Part shown: piece by piece, positions 17,455 to 26,132 of the stretch
Layout of the letters: each line of letters begins with the position of its first letter
How positions within the stretch are numbered: position 1 is the stretch's first letter
From: Craterilacuibacter sp. RT1T
GTDB lineage: Bacteria > Pseudomonadota > Gammaproteobacteria > Burkholderiales > Chromobacteriaceae
DNA: 64,000 nucleotides
Direction: 5' to 3'
Assembly: GCF_023502145.1 (NCBI RefSeq)
Contig: NZ_JAMFLI010000003.1
Location: 124,001 to 188,000 of the forward strand
Notes under the pieces: model-generated
Databases searched by the model: none
What the model saw: the letters and a program-made list of their open reading frames with translations, nothing else
What the model was told of the DNA's origin: nothing
Program-made: the position numbers and the translations under genes

Positions 17455-19908
17455 ATGATTTACGCCCTTGCCCTTGTCTTGCTGATCGGTGTGCTCGCCT
17501 ACTGGCGTGCTCCGGTTATTGCCTGGACGCTGCTTATTGCTGCCTGGCTTGCTGCCGCCCAGTTTATGGGTGGCTGTTCGATTGCTGCCGGGCTGTGGGG
17601 GGCATTTGCCGTTGTTGCGCTGATCCTGAATCTGCCGCCTTTGCGGCGTGCGGTCTTTACCGGTCCGGTGTTCAAGATTTTCAAGAAAATTACACCGGCC
17701 ATGAGCCAGACCGAGCAGGAAGCCATTAACGCCGGCACGGTGTGGTGGGATAAGGATTTGTTTTCCGGCAAGCCTGACTGGAAGCGCCTCCTGGCTTTCC
17801 CCGATCCCAAGCTTTCGCCAGAAGAGCAGGCGTTTATCGATGGTCCAACCGAAGCGTTGTGCGCAATGGTGGACGACTGGAAAATCACCCATGAATTGAA
17901 GGACCTGCCGCCTGAAGTATGGCAGTTCATCAAGGACAACGGTTTCCTCGGCATGATCGTCAAGAAGAAATATGGCGGTCTTGAATTCTCCAACTACGCG
18001 CATGCCAAAGTGGTCACTAAAATCGCCACCCGTGGCGGTACGGCGGCGGTGTCGGTGATGGTACCCAACTCCTTGGGGCCGGGCGAGCTATTGCAGCACT
18101 ACGGCACCGAGGTACAAAAAGACTATTACCTGCCACGCCTGGCCAAAGGCCTGGAGGTACCGTGCTTTGCGCTGACCAGCCCGTCGGCCGGCTCGGATGC
18201 GGGTTCGATTCCGGACTATGGCATTGTTTGCCGCGGTTCCTATACCGACCCGCGCTCGGGTGAGCACTTTGACAATGTGCTGGGCATTCGTGTGAGCTGG
18301 GAAAAGCGCTGGATTACGCTGGCGCCGGTAGCCACCATTCTTGGTCTGGCGTTCAAGATGTACGACCCGGATCATCTGATCGGGGATAAAGACGAGCTGG
18401 GCATTACCTGTGCGCTGGTGCCGACCGAGCATGTGGGGGTCGAGATCGGCCGTCGCCACTATCCGGGTGGTGCTGCCTTTATGAACGGCCCGACTTCGGG
18501 ACGCGACGTATTCATTCCGATGGACTGGATTATCGGCGGTCAGGCTAATGCCGGTAAAGGCTGGCGCATGCTGGTCGAGTGCCTGTCGGTTGGCCGCTGC
18601 ATTTCGTTGCCGGCCATGTCGGTTGCGACCGGCAAATTCACCAGCTTTGCCACCGGTGCTTTTGCCCGTGTACGCGACCAGTTCGGCCTGCCTATTGGCA
18701 AGTTCGAAGGCGTGGACGAAGCCATGGCGCGTATTGGCGCTTACACCTACCAGATGGAAGCGGCGCAGAATCTGGCGCTGGTCGGGCTGGACATCGGCGA
18801 GAAGCCATCGGTCTTGTCCGCCGTGCTCAAGTATCACAACACCGAGCGCATGCGCAAAGTGCTGAATGACGCGATGGATATACATGGCGGCAAGGCCGTG
18901 GTGCTGGGGCCGCGCAACTATCTGGGACGTGCCTATCAGGCTATTCCTATCGGCATTACGGTGGAAGGCGCCAATATCCTGACCCGTTCCATGATCATCT
19001 ATGGTCAGGGCGCGATCCGTTGCCATCCTTTCGTGTTGCGCGAAATGAAGTCGGCCATGGCCAACGATGCGGTGGAGTTTGATCAGGCCATTACCGGTCA
19101 TATCAACTTCGTAATCAGCAATATTTTCCGCTCGCTTTGGCTGGGCTTGTCCGGCGCGCGTTTTGCTGCGAGCCCGAAAGCCGGCGGGAGTGCACGCTAC
19201 TACCGCCAGCTGACGCGTTACTCCAGTGCTTTTGCCCTGCTGTCAGATATGGCCATGTTTAGCCTGGGCGGCACGCTCAAGTTCCGCGAGAAACTCTCGG
19301 CCCGTCTGGGTGACATGCTGTCCGGCCTGTATATCGCCTCGGCTTCGCTCAAGCATTTCGAAGATCAGGGTGCGCAAAAGGATGATCTGCCGCTGATGCA
19401 CTATGCGGTACAAAGCGCCATCTACGATGTGCAGCAGGCGATGGATGGCTTTTTGTGCAACTTGCCAAGCAAGCCGCTGGCCTGGGTGTTGCGCAAGATC
19501 ATCTTCCCGTGGGGCATGACCGCCAAACCGGCTAGTGACCGTACCGGCACCAAGATTGCCCGCCTGATGATGACGCCGGGTGGCGCCCGCGACCGACTGG
19601 TGCAGGGGGTTTACAAGCCGCAGGATGAAGCGGATGCGGTAGGCGTGCTTGAGCCGGCCATGCTGGCCATCATTGCAAGCGAAGCGGCAGAGGCCAAGCT
19701 CAAGAAGCTGATGCGCGATGGCAAATTCGCGACCATTACCGCGCGCGAACGACTGGACGAGGCTTTGGCCAAGGGCTGGCTGTCGCAGGAAGAGTTTGAT
19801 GTCGTGACCCGCGCCCGTCGCCTGAAGCGTGAAGTAATCATGGTCGATGATTTCGACAAGAGCATGACCCATCACGACGAGCAGATGTTGTCGCGCGTAA
19901 TTTTCTGA
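17455..19908 (+). CDS. fadE: Acyl-CoA dehydrogenase FadE
   Basis: An 817-residue enzyme for the first oxidation of beta-oxidation (acyl-CoA to trans-2-enoyl-CoA, FAD). Two N-terminal hydrophobic helices (about 1-60) anchor it to the inner membrane, as in E. coli FadE. The dehydrogenase core includes CFALTSPSAGSDAGS and AFGRVRD-like ARVRDQFGLPIGKFEGV, and a C-terminal DUF1974-type extension follows. CGAGGAAACC precedes ATG. It is the partner of the PsrA-like gene upstream. Confidence 0.95.
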   Translation: MIYALALVLLIGVLAYWRAPVIAWTLLIAAWLAAAQFMGGCSIAAGLWGAFAVVALILNLPPLRRAVFTGPVFKIFKKITPAMSQTEQEAINAGTVWWDKDLFSGKPDWKRLLAFPDPKLSPEEQAFIDGPTEALCAMVDDWKITHELKDLPPEVWQFIKDNGFLGMIVKKKYGGLEFSNYAHAKVVTKIATRGGTAAVSVMVPNSLGPGELLQHYGTEVQKDYYLPRLAKGLEVPCFALTSPSAGSDAGSIPDYGIVCRGSYTDPRSGEHFDNVLGIRVSWEKRWITLAPVATILGLAFKMYDPDHLIGDKDELGITCALVPTEHVGVEIGRRHYPGGAAFMNGPTSGRDVFIPMDWIIGGQANAGKGWRMLVECLSVGRCISLPAMSVATGKFTSFATGAFARVRDQFGLPIGKFEGVDEAMARIGAYTYQMEAAQNLALVGLDIGEKPSVLSAVLKYHNTERMRKVLNDAMDIHGGKAVVLGPRNYLGRAYQAIPIGITVEGANILTRSMIIYGQGAIRCHPFVLREMKSAMANDAVEFDQAITGHINFVISNIFRSLWLGLSGARFAASPKAGGSARYYRQLTRYSSAFALLSDMAMFSLGGTLKFREKLSARLGDMLSGLYIASASLKHFEDQGAQKDDLPLMHYAVQSAIYDVQQAMDGFLCNLPSKPLAWVLRKIIFPWGMTAKPASDRTGTKIARLMMTPGGARDRLVQGVYKPQDEADAVGVLEPAMLAIIASEAAEAKLKKLMRDGKFATITARERLDEALAKGWLSQEEFDVVTRARRLKREVIMVDDFDKSMTHHDEQMLSRVIF

Positions 19909-19938
19909 GTATTGCTTGAGTGCGGGCTTTGCCCGCAT

Positions 19939-19980
19939 CATCAAAAAAACCGGTTGCCTGAGTAAGGTAACCGGTTTTTT
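19939..19980 (+). repeat. 42-bp direct repeat, left copy (fadE terminator)
   Basis: The block from CATC to TTTTTT contains a strong terminator: AAACCGGTT pairs with AACCGGTTT, with an inner CCT/AGG pair. It is identical over 42 bases to 26076-26117. About 20 further bases on the left (GAGTGCG..GC..T..CCCG) are also similar. The two copies bracket the hydroxyproline island. Confidence 0.9.
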
Positions 19981-19981
19981 T

Positions 19982-20250
19982 GTAAGCAGCCCAGCTGCTC
20001 CAGCTTGCTAAACAAGCTTGGGGGTGGTTAATGCTTGATGGGGGGGCGTCGCGGCGGATACGTGTCAAACCCGTAAAGCTGACAGCTCGCGGTAATGGTC
20101 GGGCCGCTCTGTTGCCAAACTTTGAGATGAGTGTATGCGTATAGCGTGGTGCTGGGCGTGAGCGTTTATAGCATTTTTGGCTGGGGAAAACGCCGAGGAT
20201 GCGTGTTGCTATTTTGGGATCGCAGGGTGGCTGGATGCTTGCTGCAGATT
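19982..20250. other. Non-coding margin of the island
   Basis: No convincing gene is present between the fadE terminator and the GntR stop. A weak AGCTTG/CAAGCT hairpin near 20003 could end the minus-strand GntR transcript. Short open frames here lack ribosome sites. Confidence 0.4.
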
Positions 20251-20970
20251 TCACGCTTCCGGTTTTTGCTTGGGGGCTGGTTTGCGCCCTCGCTTGGAGG
20301 GTGGCCTTGTCGATTGGGCATGGTACCACGTCTCGAGCGCCTCCTGTGCGTGGAGGATATGCTGGCGTAGAAAGGCAGTTGCGCTGACGCTGTCCTTTTT
20401 TCGGCATAGTTCGAGCAGTTGGTTGTGTTCGTGGTGGGCACGGTCGCTAAAGCCGGTCAGCAAGATCTGCATGCGGGTGTAGCGGTCGGTGCGGTTATGC
20501 AGTTGCTCGATGATTGCCAGTATCTGCGGCTGCCCGGCAGCACGGTATAGTTCGAGGTGAAAGCGTGCGTTGAGAATACCCCAGGCGGCGATGTCTTCGT
20601 CGCGTAGCGCGGTCTCGAACTGAGCGAGTAGCGCCTCAGCCTTGGCGAGATCGGTGCTGGTCTGGCGTGGAATCGCCGTCATTAGTGCATCACACTCGAG
20701 CAGTACACGTACATGCAGCAGTTCGACGATTTCCGGTAGCGATAGTTGCGATACCACCGCCCCCTTGTTTTCGACGATGGTTACCAGCCCTTCAGTTTCG
20801 AGTTGGCGCAGAGCCTCGCGGATTGGTACCCGGCTCATTCCCAGTTCGCGCGATAGCGCCTCCTGCCGCAACTGGCGTCCATCAGACCACTCTCCGGCCA
20901 GGATGCGCTGGCGGAGAGAGTCAGTGGCGATCGCGGTCAGGCTCTGAGAGGAGGGGGAGGTCTGTGTCAT
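20251..20970 (-). CDS. GntR-family regulator (FCD type)
   Basis: A 239-residue regulator with an N-terminal winged helix (LRQEALSRELGMSRVPIREALRQLETEGLV, about 35-65) and an FCD-like all-helical ligand domain. The C-terminus is a Lys/Arg/Pro-rich tail (PPSKRGRKPAPKQKPEA). It follows the hydroxyproline deaminase gene by 66 bases on the same strand, so it probably controls this catabolic cluster. The effector, perhaps hydroxyproline or a pathway product, is inferred. Confidence 0.88.
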   Translation of the reverse strand: MTQTSPSSQSLTAIATDSLRQRILAGEWSDGRQLRQEALSRELGMSRVPIREALRQLETEGLVTIVENKGAVVSQLSLPEIVELLHVRVLLECDALMTAIPRQTSTDLAKAEALLAQFETALRDEDIAAWGILNARFHLELYRAAGQPQILAIIEQLHNRTDRYTRMQILLTGFSDRAHHEHNQLLELCRKKDSVSATAFLRQHILHAQEALETWYHAQSTRPPSKRGRKPAPKQKPEA

Positions 20971-21036
20971 GCTGTTTTCCTTGCTGGCGGCGGCGCTACC
21001 ATACCACAGCCGCCGCCGGCAATTCAGCTCTAAAGT

Positions 21037-21939
21037 TCAGACTAAGGGCAAGGTAGGACGGGTGGATAGGCGCTCTTCGATTACCGCAAGTACCCGTTCA
21101 CGTTCGGCTCCGGCCAGAGGCAGGCGCGGCGCGCGCACATGTTCGGTGCCGACGCCAACCCTCGCCTCGCACAGCTTGAGGTTCTGCACGAGCTTCATCG
21201 ACACGTCTAGGTGCAGCAGCGGCGCGAACCAGCGATATAGCGTGCGTGCCTCACTCCAGCGGCCCGCGCGTGCGAGCCGGTAGATGGCGACGGTCTCTTT
21301 GGGAAAGGCGACCACCAGCCCAGCCACCCAGCCGTCGGCGCCCATCAGCAGGCTTTCCAGTGCGAGATCGTCGACGCCGCAGAAGATCGCGTAGCGGTCG
21401 CCGACCGCGTTGATTACGTCGGTCAGCGTGCGGATGTCGCCGCTGGACTCCTTGATCGCGACGAACTTCGGTTCGGCAGCCAGCGCCCGGTACATGTCGG
21501 GGGTGATGTTCACGCCGTAGGCTACCGGATTGTTGTAGATCATAACCGGCAGCGGGCTGGCGTCGGCCACGCACCGGTAGTGGTTGAGCGTCTCGCGCTC
21601 GTCCGACACGTAGCGCATCGCCGGCAGCAGCATGATGCCGTCGGCACCCTGCGCGTGAGCAGCGGCGGCGAGCGCGCAGGCGGCGCGGGTGCTGTCCTCG
21701 GCGACGGTCAGCAGTACCGGCTTGTCGCCGGCGACCTCCTTGGCTGTCTGCAGGATGGCGAGCTTCTCGTCGGCCGTGAGCGTCGACGCCTCGCCCAGCG
21801 AGCCGCACACGATGATGCCGTCGGCGCCGCAATCGAGCTGCCAGCGGATATGGTGGGCGGTCGCGGCCAGGTCCAGAGATTCGTCGGCGTTGAACTTGGT
21901 GGTGACGGCGGGAAAGACGCCGCTCCAGCGTTGGGTCAT
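21037..21939 (-). CDS. DapA-family lyase, probable 1-pyrroline-4-hydroxy-2-carboxylate deaminase
   Basis: A 300-residue TIM-barrel enzyme of the dihydrodipicolinate synthase family. The Schiff-base Lys is in FVAIKESSGD, the catalytic Tyr in PVMIYNNPVAYG, and the GSLGEASTLT loop binds the substrate carboxylate. Next to a hydroxyproline epimerase and an FAD oxidoreductase, this family member normally deaminates 1-pyrroline-4-hydroxy-2-carboxylate to 2-oxoglutarate semialdehyde. AAGGAG precedes ATG 21939; the longer start at 22005 adds 22 residues without support. The reaction is inferred from context. Confidence 0.85.
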   Translation of the reverse strand: MTQRWSGVFPAVTTKFNADESLDLAATAHHIRWQLDCGADGIIVCGSLGEASTLTADEKLAILQTAKEVAGDKPVLLTVAEDSTRAACALAAAAHAQGADGIMLLPAMRYVSDERETLNHYRCVADASPLPVMIYNNPVAYGVNITPDMYRALAAEPKFVAIKESSGDIRTLTDVINAVGDRYAIFCGVDDLALESLLMGADGWVAGLVVAFPKETVAIYRLARAGRWSEARTLYRWFAPLLHLDVSMKLVQNLKLCEARVGVGTEHVRAPRLPLAGAERERVLAVIEERLSTRPTLPLV

Positions 21940-22233
21940 GGCAGTGCTCCTTGCGTGGGGAATGCAGCTCTTTTTCATGCTGGTATTTCTGGATACAAAA
22001 TTCAACTACTTTGCATGCAAAAACAGCTTTTTTAGTGCGGTTTGCGCTGCCATGAGTAAGTGGCGTATTTTTGCGACAAAACGTTAAGCATCTGTTTTAA
22101 AGCACATTTAAGTAAATTTGTGGTCGGCGAATGTGTTTTGTTGCTGTTGTATTTCAGCAAATTTAAGGCGTTAGATTGTATTCAAAAATTCGTGATCCTA
22201 GAGTGAGACGACACATTACGAGGAGCTCATGCG
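21940..22233. promoter_or_regulatory. Divergent control region of the hydroxyproline cluster
   Basis: An A+T-rich stretch between the divergent deaminase and epimerase genes, in contrast to the very G+C-rich coding sequence beside it. TTGTATTCAA (22176-22185) differs by one base from the palindrome TTGTATACAA, and GGATACAAAA at 21991 carries a similar half-site. Such ATAC/GTAT sites suit FCD-type GntR proteins, so this is a plausible operator region. Confidence 0.5.
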
Positions 22234-23235
22234 ATGGCGATCACCGAATTCGAATGCATCGATGGCCACACCTGCGGCAACCCGGTCCGCCTAGTCACCC
22301 GCGGCGCGCCGGCGCTGGAGGGCGACAGCCAGGCCGTGCGGCGGCTCGACTTCCTCGCGCGTTACGACTGGATGCGTACCGGGCTGATGTTCGAGCCGCG
22401 TGGCCACGCGCAGATGTCCGGCGCCTTCCTCTACCCGCCGACGCGCGACGACTGCGACGTGGCAGTGCTCTACATCGAGACCAGCGGCTGCCTGCCAATG
22501 TGCGGGCACGGCACCATCGGTGTGGTGACGATGGCGATCGAGCACGGCCTCGTCCAGCCAGCGACGCCCGGCGTGCTCAATCTCGACACCCCGGCCGGCA
22601 AGGTCGTCGCCCGTTACAGGCAGGAAGGCGGCAAGGTGAAGTCGGTGAAGCTCACCAACGTGCCGTCCTTCCTCTTGATGCGCGACGTCGAGGTGGAAAT
22701 CCGCGCGCTGGGCCGGCTCAAGGTCGACATCGCGTACGGCGGCAACTTCTACCCGATCGTCGAGGTGCAGCAGAACTACCGTGACATGGCCGACTACACG
22801 CCGGGCGAACTGGTGGCGATGGGCAACGAACTGCGCGACTTCCTGAACGCGCACTACGACGTCGTGCACCCGCTGGACCCCGACATCCGCGGCGTGCGCC
22901 ACGTGCAGTGGACCGGCGCGCCCAAGCAGCCCGGCTCGCACGCGGCCAACGCCGTGCTGTACGGCGCAGCGGCGCTTGACCGCTCGCCGTGCGGCACCGG
23001 CACCTCGGCGAGGCTCGCGCAACGCTACGCGCGCGGCCTGATGAAGGCGGGCGACGTGCTGGTGCACGAGAGTCTCATCGGCAGCCAGTTTACCGGCACC
23101 ATCGAGGCGGAAACCGAGGTCGCCGGCCTGCCGGCCATCATCCCGGGCATCGAGGGCTGGGCGGTGACCACCGGCTACAACCGCATCCTGCTCGACGATG
23201 CCGACCCGTATGTGCACGGCTTTGTGGTGGGCTGA
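22234..23235 (+). CDS. 4-hydroxyproline 2-epimerase (proline racemase family)
   Basis: A 333-residue enzyme that interconverts trans-4-hydroxy-L-proline and cis-4-hydroxy-D-proline. The two catalytic cysteines are visible in LPMCGHGTIG (about residue 90) and SPCGTGTSAR (about 253). Two active-site Cys, not Cys/Thr, and the neighbouring genes favour hydroxyproline epimerase over trans-3-hydroxyproline dehydratase. GAGGAG precedes the ATG. Third-position G+C is far higher than in flanking housekeeping genes, suggesting transfer. Confidence 0.9.
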   Translation: MAITEFECIDGHTCGNPVRLVTRGAPALEGDSQAVRRLDFLARYDWMRTGLMFEPRGHAQMSGAFLYPPTRDDCDVAVLYIETSGCLPMCGHGTIGVVTMAIEHGLVQPATPGVLNLDTPAGKVVARYRQEGGKVKSVKLTNVPSFLLMRDVEVEIRALGRLKVDIAYGGNFYPIVEVQQNYRDMADYTPGELVAMGNELRDFLNAHYDVVHPLDPDIRGVRHVQWTGAPKQPGSHAANAVLYGAAALDRSPCGTGTSARLAQRYARGLMKAGDVLVHESLIGSQFTGTIEAETEVAGLPAIIPGIEGWAVTTGYNRILLDDADPYVHGFVVG

Positions 23236-23238
23236 AGG

Positions 23239-24501
23239 GTGAACGCGCGCGCAAGCCTCCGCCCAGGCCGGGTGCTCGTGGCCGGCGCCGGCGTGGTCGG
23301 CATCGCCACCGCGCTGCAATTGCGGCTGGCCGGCTGCGAGGTGGTACTGGTCGACCGCGGCGAGCCGGCGATGGCCACCAGCTACGGCAACGCCGGCGCC
23401 TTCGCCGTCAGCGACGTCATCCCGTTGGCCGAGCCGGGCGTACTGGCCAAGGTGCCCGGCTGGATGCTCGACCCGCTGGGGCCGCTGGCGGTGCGCTGGC
23501 GCTACCTGCCGACGCTCGCGCCGTGGCTTGCGCGCTTTGTCGCCGCCAGCCGCCCGCGCAAGGTCGCCGCACTGACCACCGCGCTCGCCGCGTTGTTGGG
23601 GCGGGTCAACGACGACTACGTGCCCTTGATCGGGCGCGCGGGGCTTGACCACCTGTGGCGGCGCCACGGCAACCTGACGCTGTACCGCGACGAGGCGGAA
23701 TTCTCCGCCGCGTCCGCAGCCTGGCAGACCAAGCACGCGCACGGCGTGCGCTGGCGCAAGCTGGGCGGGCGTGAACTCGCGACTCTCGCGCCCGCACTGG
23801 CGGCCGAATGGCAGGTGGCGGTCGAGGTGCCGGATTGGTCGCACGTGGACGACCCCTATCTCTTCACCCGCGGCCTGTTCGACGCCTTCCTGCGCGAGGG
23901 CGGGCAGTTCGTGCAGGACGAGGTGACGGGCGTCTCGCGCGAGGGCGGCGGTGTGCGCGGCGTCGAGACCGCTGGCGGACAGATCCCGGCCGATTGCGTG
24001 GTGATCGCCTGCGGCGTGTGGAGCGACCGCTTCGCGCGGCAGGGGCGCTACCGCCTGCCGCTGGAGAGCGAGCGCGGCTACCATGTCACCCTGCCCAAGG
24101 CCGGCGTGCCGCTACACCATTTCATCCAGTGCGCGAGCGAGAGTTTCGTGATCCTGCCGATGGCAGGCGGCGCGCTGCGCCTGGCCGGCACCGTCGAGCT
24201 CGCGCACCGCGACGCGCCACCCGACTGGCGGCGCGCGCACCTGCTGCTGGACAAGGCCCGGCGCATCGTCGGCGACTTCGACGCCGAGGGCATGAGCGTG
24301 TGGATGGGCAACCGCCCGTCGCTGCCTGACACCCTGCCGGTGATCGGTCCGGCGCCCGACGTGCGCGGGCTCTACTTCGCGACCGGCCACGGCCACCTCG
24401 GGCTGACGCTGGCGGCAACTACCGGCGCCATGCTGACCAAACACATCCTGGGCGGTGCGATGGCCACCGACCCCCACCCTTATCGACTCGACCGGTTTTA
24501 G
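23239..24501 (+). CDS. FAD-dependent D-amino-acid oxidoreductase, probable D-hydroxyproline dehydrogenase
   Basis: A 420-residue DAO-family flavoprotein with the N-terminal dinucleotide fold VLVAGAGVVGIATALQL and C-terminal GLYFATGHGHLGLTLA, the conserved FAD-binding GHG(H/W)xG segment. It should oxidise cis-4-hydroxy-D-proline to 1-pyrroline-4-hydroxy-2-carboxylate, linking the epimerase and the deaminase. The start is a GTG three bases after the epimerase stop, implying translational coupling; the ribosome site is weak. Very high G+C. Confidence 0.85.
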   Translation: MNARASLRPGRVLVAGAGVVGIATALQLRLAGCEVVLVDRGEPAMATSYGNAGAFAVSDVIPLAEPGVLAKVPGWMLDPLGPLAVRWRYLPTLAPWLARFVAASRPRKVAALTTALAALLGRVNDDYVPLIGRAGLDHLWRRHGNLTLYRDEAEFSAASAAWQTKHAHGVRWRKLGGRELATLAPALAAEWQVAVEVPDWSHVDDPYLFTRGLFDAFLREGGQFVQDEVTGVSREGGGVRGVETAGGQIPADCVVIACGVWSDRFARQGRYRLPLESERGYHVTLPKAGVPLHHFIQCASESFVILPMAGGALRLAGTVELAHRDAPPDWRRAHLLLDKARRIVGDFDAEGMSVWMGNRPSLPDTLPVIGPAPDVRGLYFATGHGHLGLTLAATTGAMLTKHILGGAMATDPHPYRLDRF

Positions 24502-24546
24502 GCGGCCCTCGCGGCCAATCTTGGTGTGAAAGAGGAGGAGAACAGC

Positions 24547-25692
24547 ATGGCACAGCAGGCATTTCGCAAGCTTCACCTAGTCCTGGCGCTGGGCGGCATG
24601 ATGGCGCCGTTCGCGATCAGCGCCGCTCACGCCGACAGCGTGGTCAAACTCGGCTTCGCGTCGCCGCTGTCCGGGCCGCAGGCGCACTACGGCAAGGACA
24701 ACGAAAACGCGGCGAAGATGGCGGTCGACGACCTCAACAAGCAGAACCTGGTGATCGGCGGGCAGAAGGTGAAGTTCGAGCTGGTGCCCGAGGACGACCA
24801 GGCCGACCCGCGCGTCGGCACTCAGGTCGCGCAGCGCCTGGTCGACTCAGGCGTCAAGGCGGTGATCGGCCACTTCAATTCCGGCGTGTCGATTCCCGCC
24901 TCGCGCATTTACTCGGACGCCGGCATTCCGCAGCTGTCGGTGGCGACCAACCCGGCGTATACCGCCAGCGGCTACAAGACCGCCTTCCGGTTGGTCGGTT
25001 CCGACAGTCAGATCGGCGGCTCGCTCGGCCAGTACGCGGTCAGGCAGCTCAAGGCGCAGCGTATCGCGGTGATCGACGACCGTACCGCCTACGGGCAGGG
25101 CATCGCCGACGAATTCGTGAAGTCGCTGGCCGCACAGGGCAAGCAGCCCATCAAGCGCGAGTACACCAACGACAAGGCGAACGACTTCACCGCGATCCTC
25201 ACCAGCCTGAAGGCGCAAAAGCCCGACGTGATCTTCTACGGCGGGGCGGACGCGCAGGCCGCGCCGATGGCGCGCCAGATGAAGCGGCTGGGGCTCAACG
25301 CGCGGCTGATGGGGGGCGACATGCTCAACACGCCGAACTTCATCAAGCTGGCCGGCACCGACGCCACCGGCCACTACTCGGCGGTCGCCGGCGGCGAACT
25401 GGGTGCGCGCCCTGCCGGCAAGGACTTTGAACAGCGCTACAAGGCGCGTTACCAGCAGGACGTCGTGTTGCTCGGGCCGCAGTTCTACGACGGCGTGATG
25501 ATTGTCGCCGATGCGATGAAACGCGCAGGCTCGACTGACCCTGCCAAGTTCCTGCCGTATATCGCCAAGACCGGCTACAAAGGTGTGACCGCCGACTTCG
25601 GCTTCGACGCGGCCGGCAACCTGAAAAACGCGCCGGTCACTATCTCTTCGGTGGAGAACAACGACTGGAAGGTCAAGTCGGTCGTCCAGTAA
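24547..25692 (+). CDS. Branched-chain-amino-acid-type ABC substrate-binding protein (orphan)
   Basis: A 381-residue periplasmic type I binding protein of the LivJ/LivK group, with signal peptide ending ISAAHA and mature start DSVVKLGFASPLSGPQAHYG. GAGGAGGAG before ATG 24547 decides the start. As the last gene of the island it may capture hydroxyproline or a related amino acid, but no permease or ATPase gene is nearby, so it must use a transporter encoded elsewhere. Ligand is inferred. Confidence 0.88.
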   Translation: MAQQAFRKLHLVLALGGMMAPFAISAAHADSVVKLGFASPLSGPQAHYGKDNENAAKMAVDDLNKQNLVIGGQKVKFELVPEDDQADPRVGTQVAQRLVDSGVKAVIGHFNSGVSIPASRIYSDAGIPQLSVATNPAYTASGYKTAFRLVGSDSQIGGSLGQYAVRQLKAQRIAVIDDRTAYGQGIADEFVKSLAAQGKQPIKREYTNDKANDFTAILTSLKAQKPDVIFYGGADAQAAPMARQMKRLGLNARLMGGDMLNTPNFIKLAGTDATGHYSAVAGGELGARPAGKDFEQRYKARYQQDVVLLGPQFYDGVMIVADAMKRAGSTDPAKFLPYIAKTGYKGVTADFGFDAAGNLKNAPVTISSVENNDWKVKSVVQ

Positions 25693-25726
25693 AGTGCACT
25701 TTTGGCAAGCTATAACCAAGGCAAGT

Positions 25727-25750
25727 CGCACCCGCGTTCGCGTGGGTGCG
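25727..25750 (+). terminator. Hairpin after the binding-protein gene
   Basis: CGCACCCGCG and CGCGTGGGTGCG pair over 10 bp around a TTCG tetraloop. No T-run follows, so termination is probable but unproven. Confidence 0.55.
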
Positions 25751-26075
25751 GCGTTGGCAGCGGACAGTCAAAGAGAGATATGTAACTTACCATCCGCAAT
25801 GAAAACGGGTTATTTTCCGGCCGTGAATACACCAGCTGGTGCGCGGCTGTGATCTAACGCCTACTGGATATCGCTCGCCTCTAACGTTATCGAGCCATTG
25901 GCTTAGCTGAAAGAGACGTTCGAAAAGCTCCTCGTTTGGAAAAGCAGTCGCATCGATGATACTTCTCCCCATCAAGCATTAACCGCTCTAAAGCCTGTTT
26001 GACAAGGTGGGGCGGCTGGACGCTTGCGTTGAGCGCAGTGCAATAATGCGCTGTGAGTGCGAGCGTTACCCGTAC
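25751..26075. other. Non-coding right margin of the island
   Basis: No gene can be supported. Two short overlapping minus-strand frames (25787-25975, 25887-26081) have no ribosome site and no recognisable motif. The base composition is near average, unlike the G+C-rich genes to the left. Its last ~25 bases resemble the sequence preceding the left repeat copy. Confidence 0.4.
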
Positions 26076-26117
26076 CATCAAAAAAACCGGTTGCCTGAGT
26101 AAGGTAACCGGTTTTTT
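26076..26117 (-). repeat. 42-bp direct repeat, right copy (prmB terminator)
   Basis: Identical to 19939-19980 over 42 bases. Because the terminator stem has A and T runs on both sides it can also terminate prmB on the minus strand. It marks the right boundary of the inserted hydroxyproline cluster. Confidence 0.9.
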
Positions 26118-26132
26118 GTGAAGCGGGCTGTT

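Noticed and set aside
22291-24084. 597-codon minus-strand open frame across the epimerase and oxidoreductase genes
   Set aside because: It lies opposite two convincing enzymes with catalytic motifs; the high third-position G+C removes stop codons from the antisense frame.
25787-26081. Transposase remnant at the right edge of the hydroxyproline island
   Set aside because: Two short overlapping frames show no catalytic or helix-turn-helix motif, and no terminal inverted repeats were seen.
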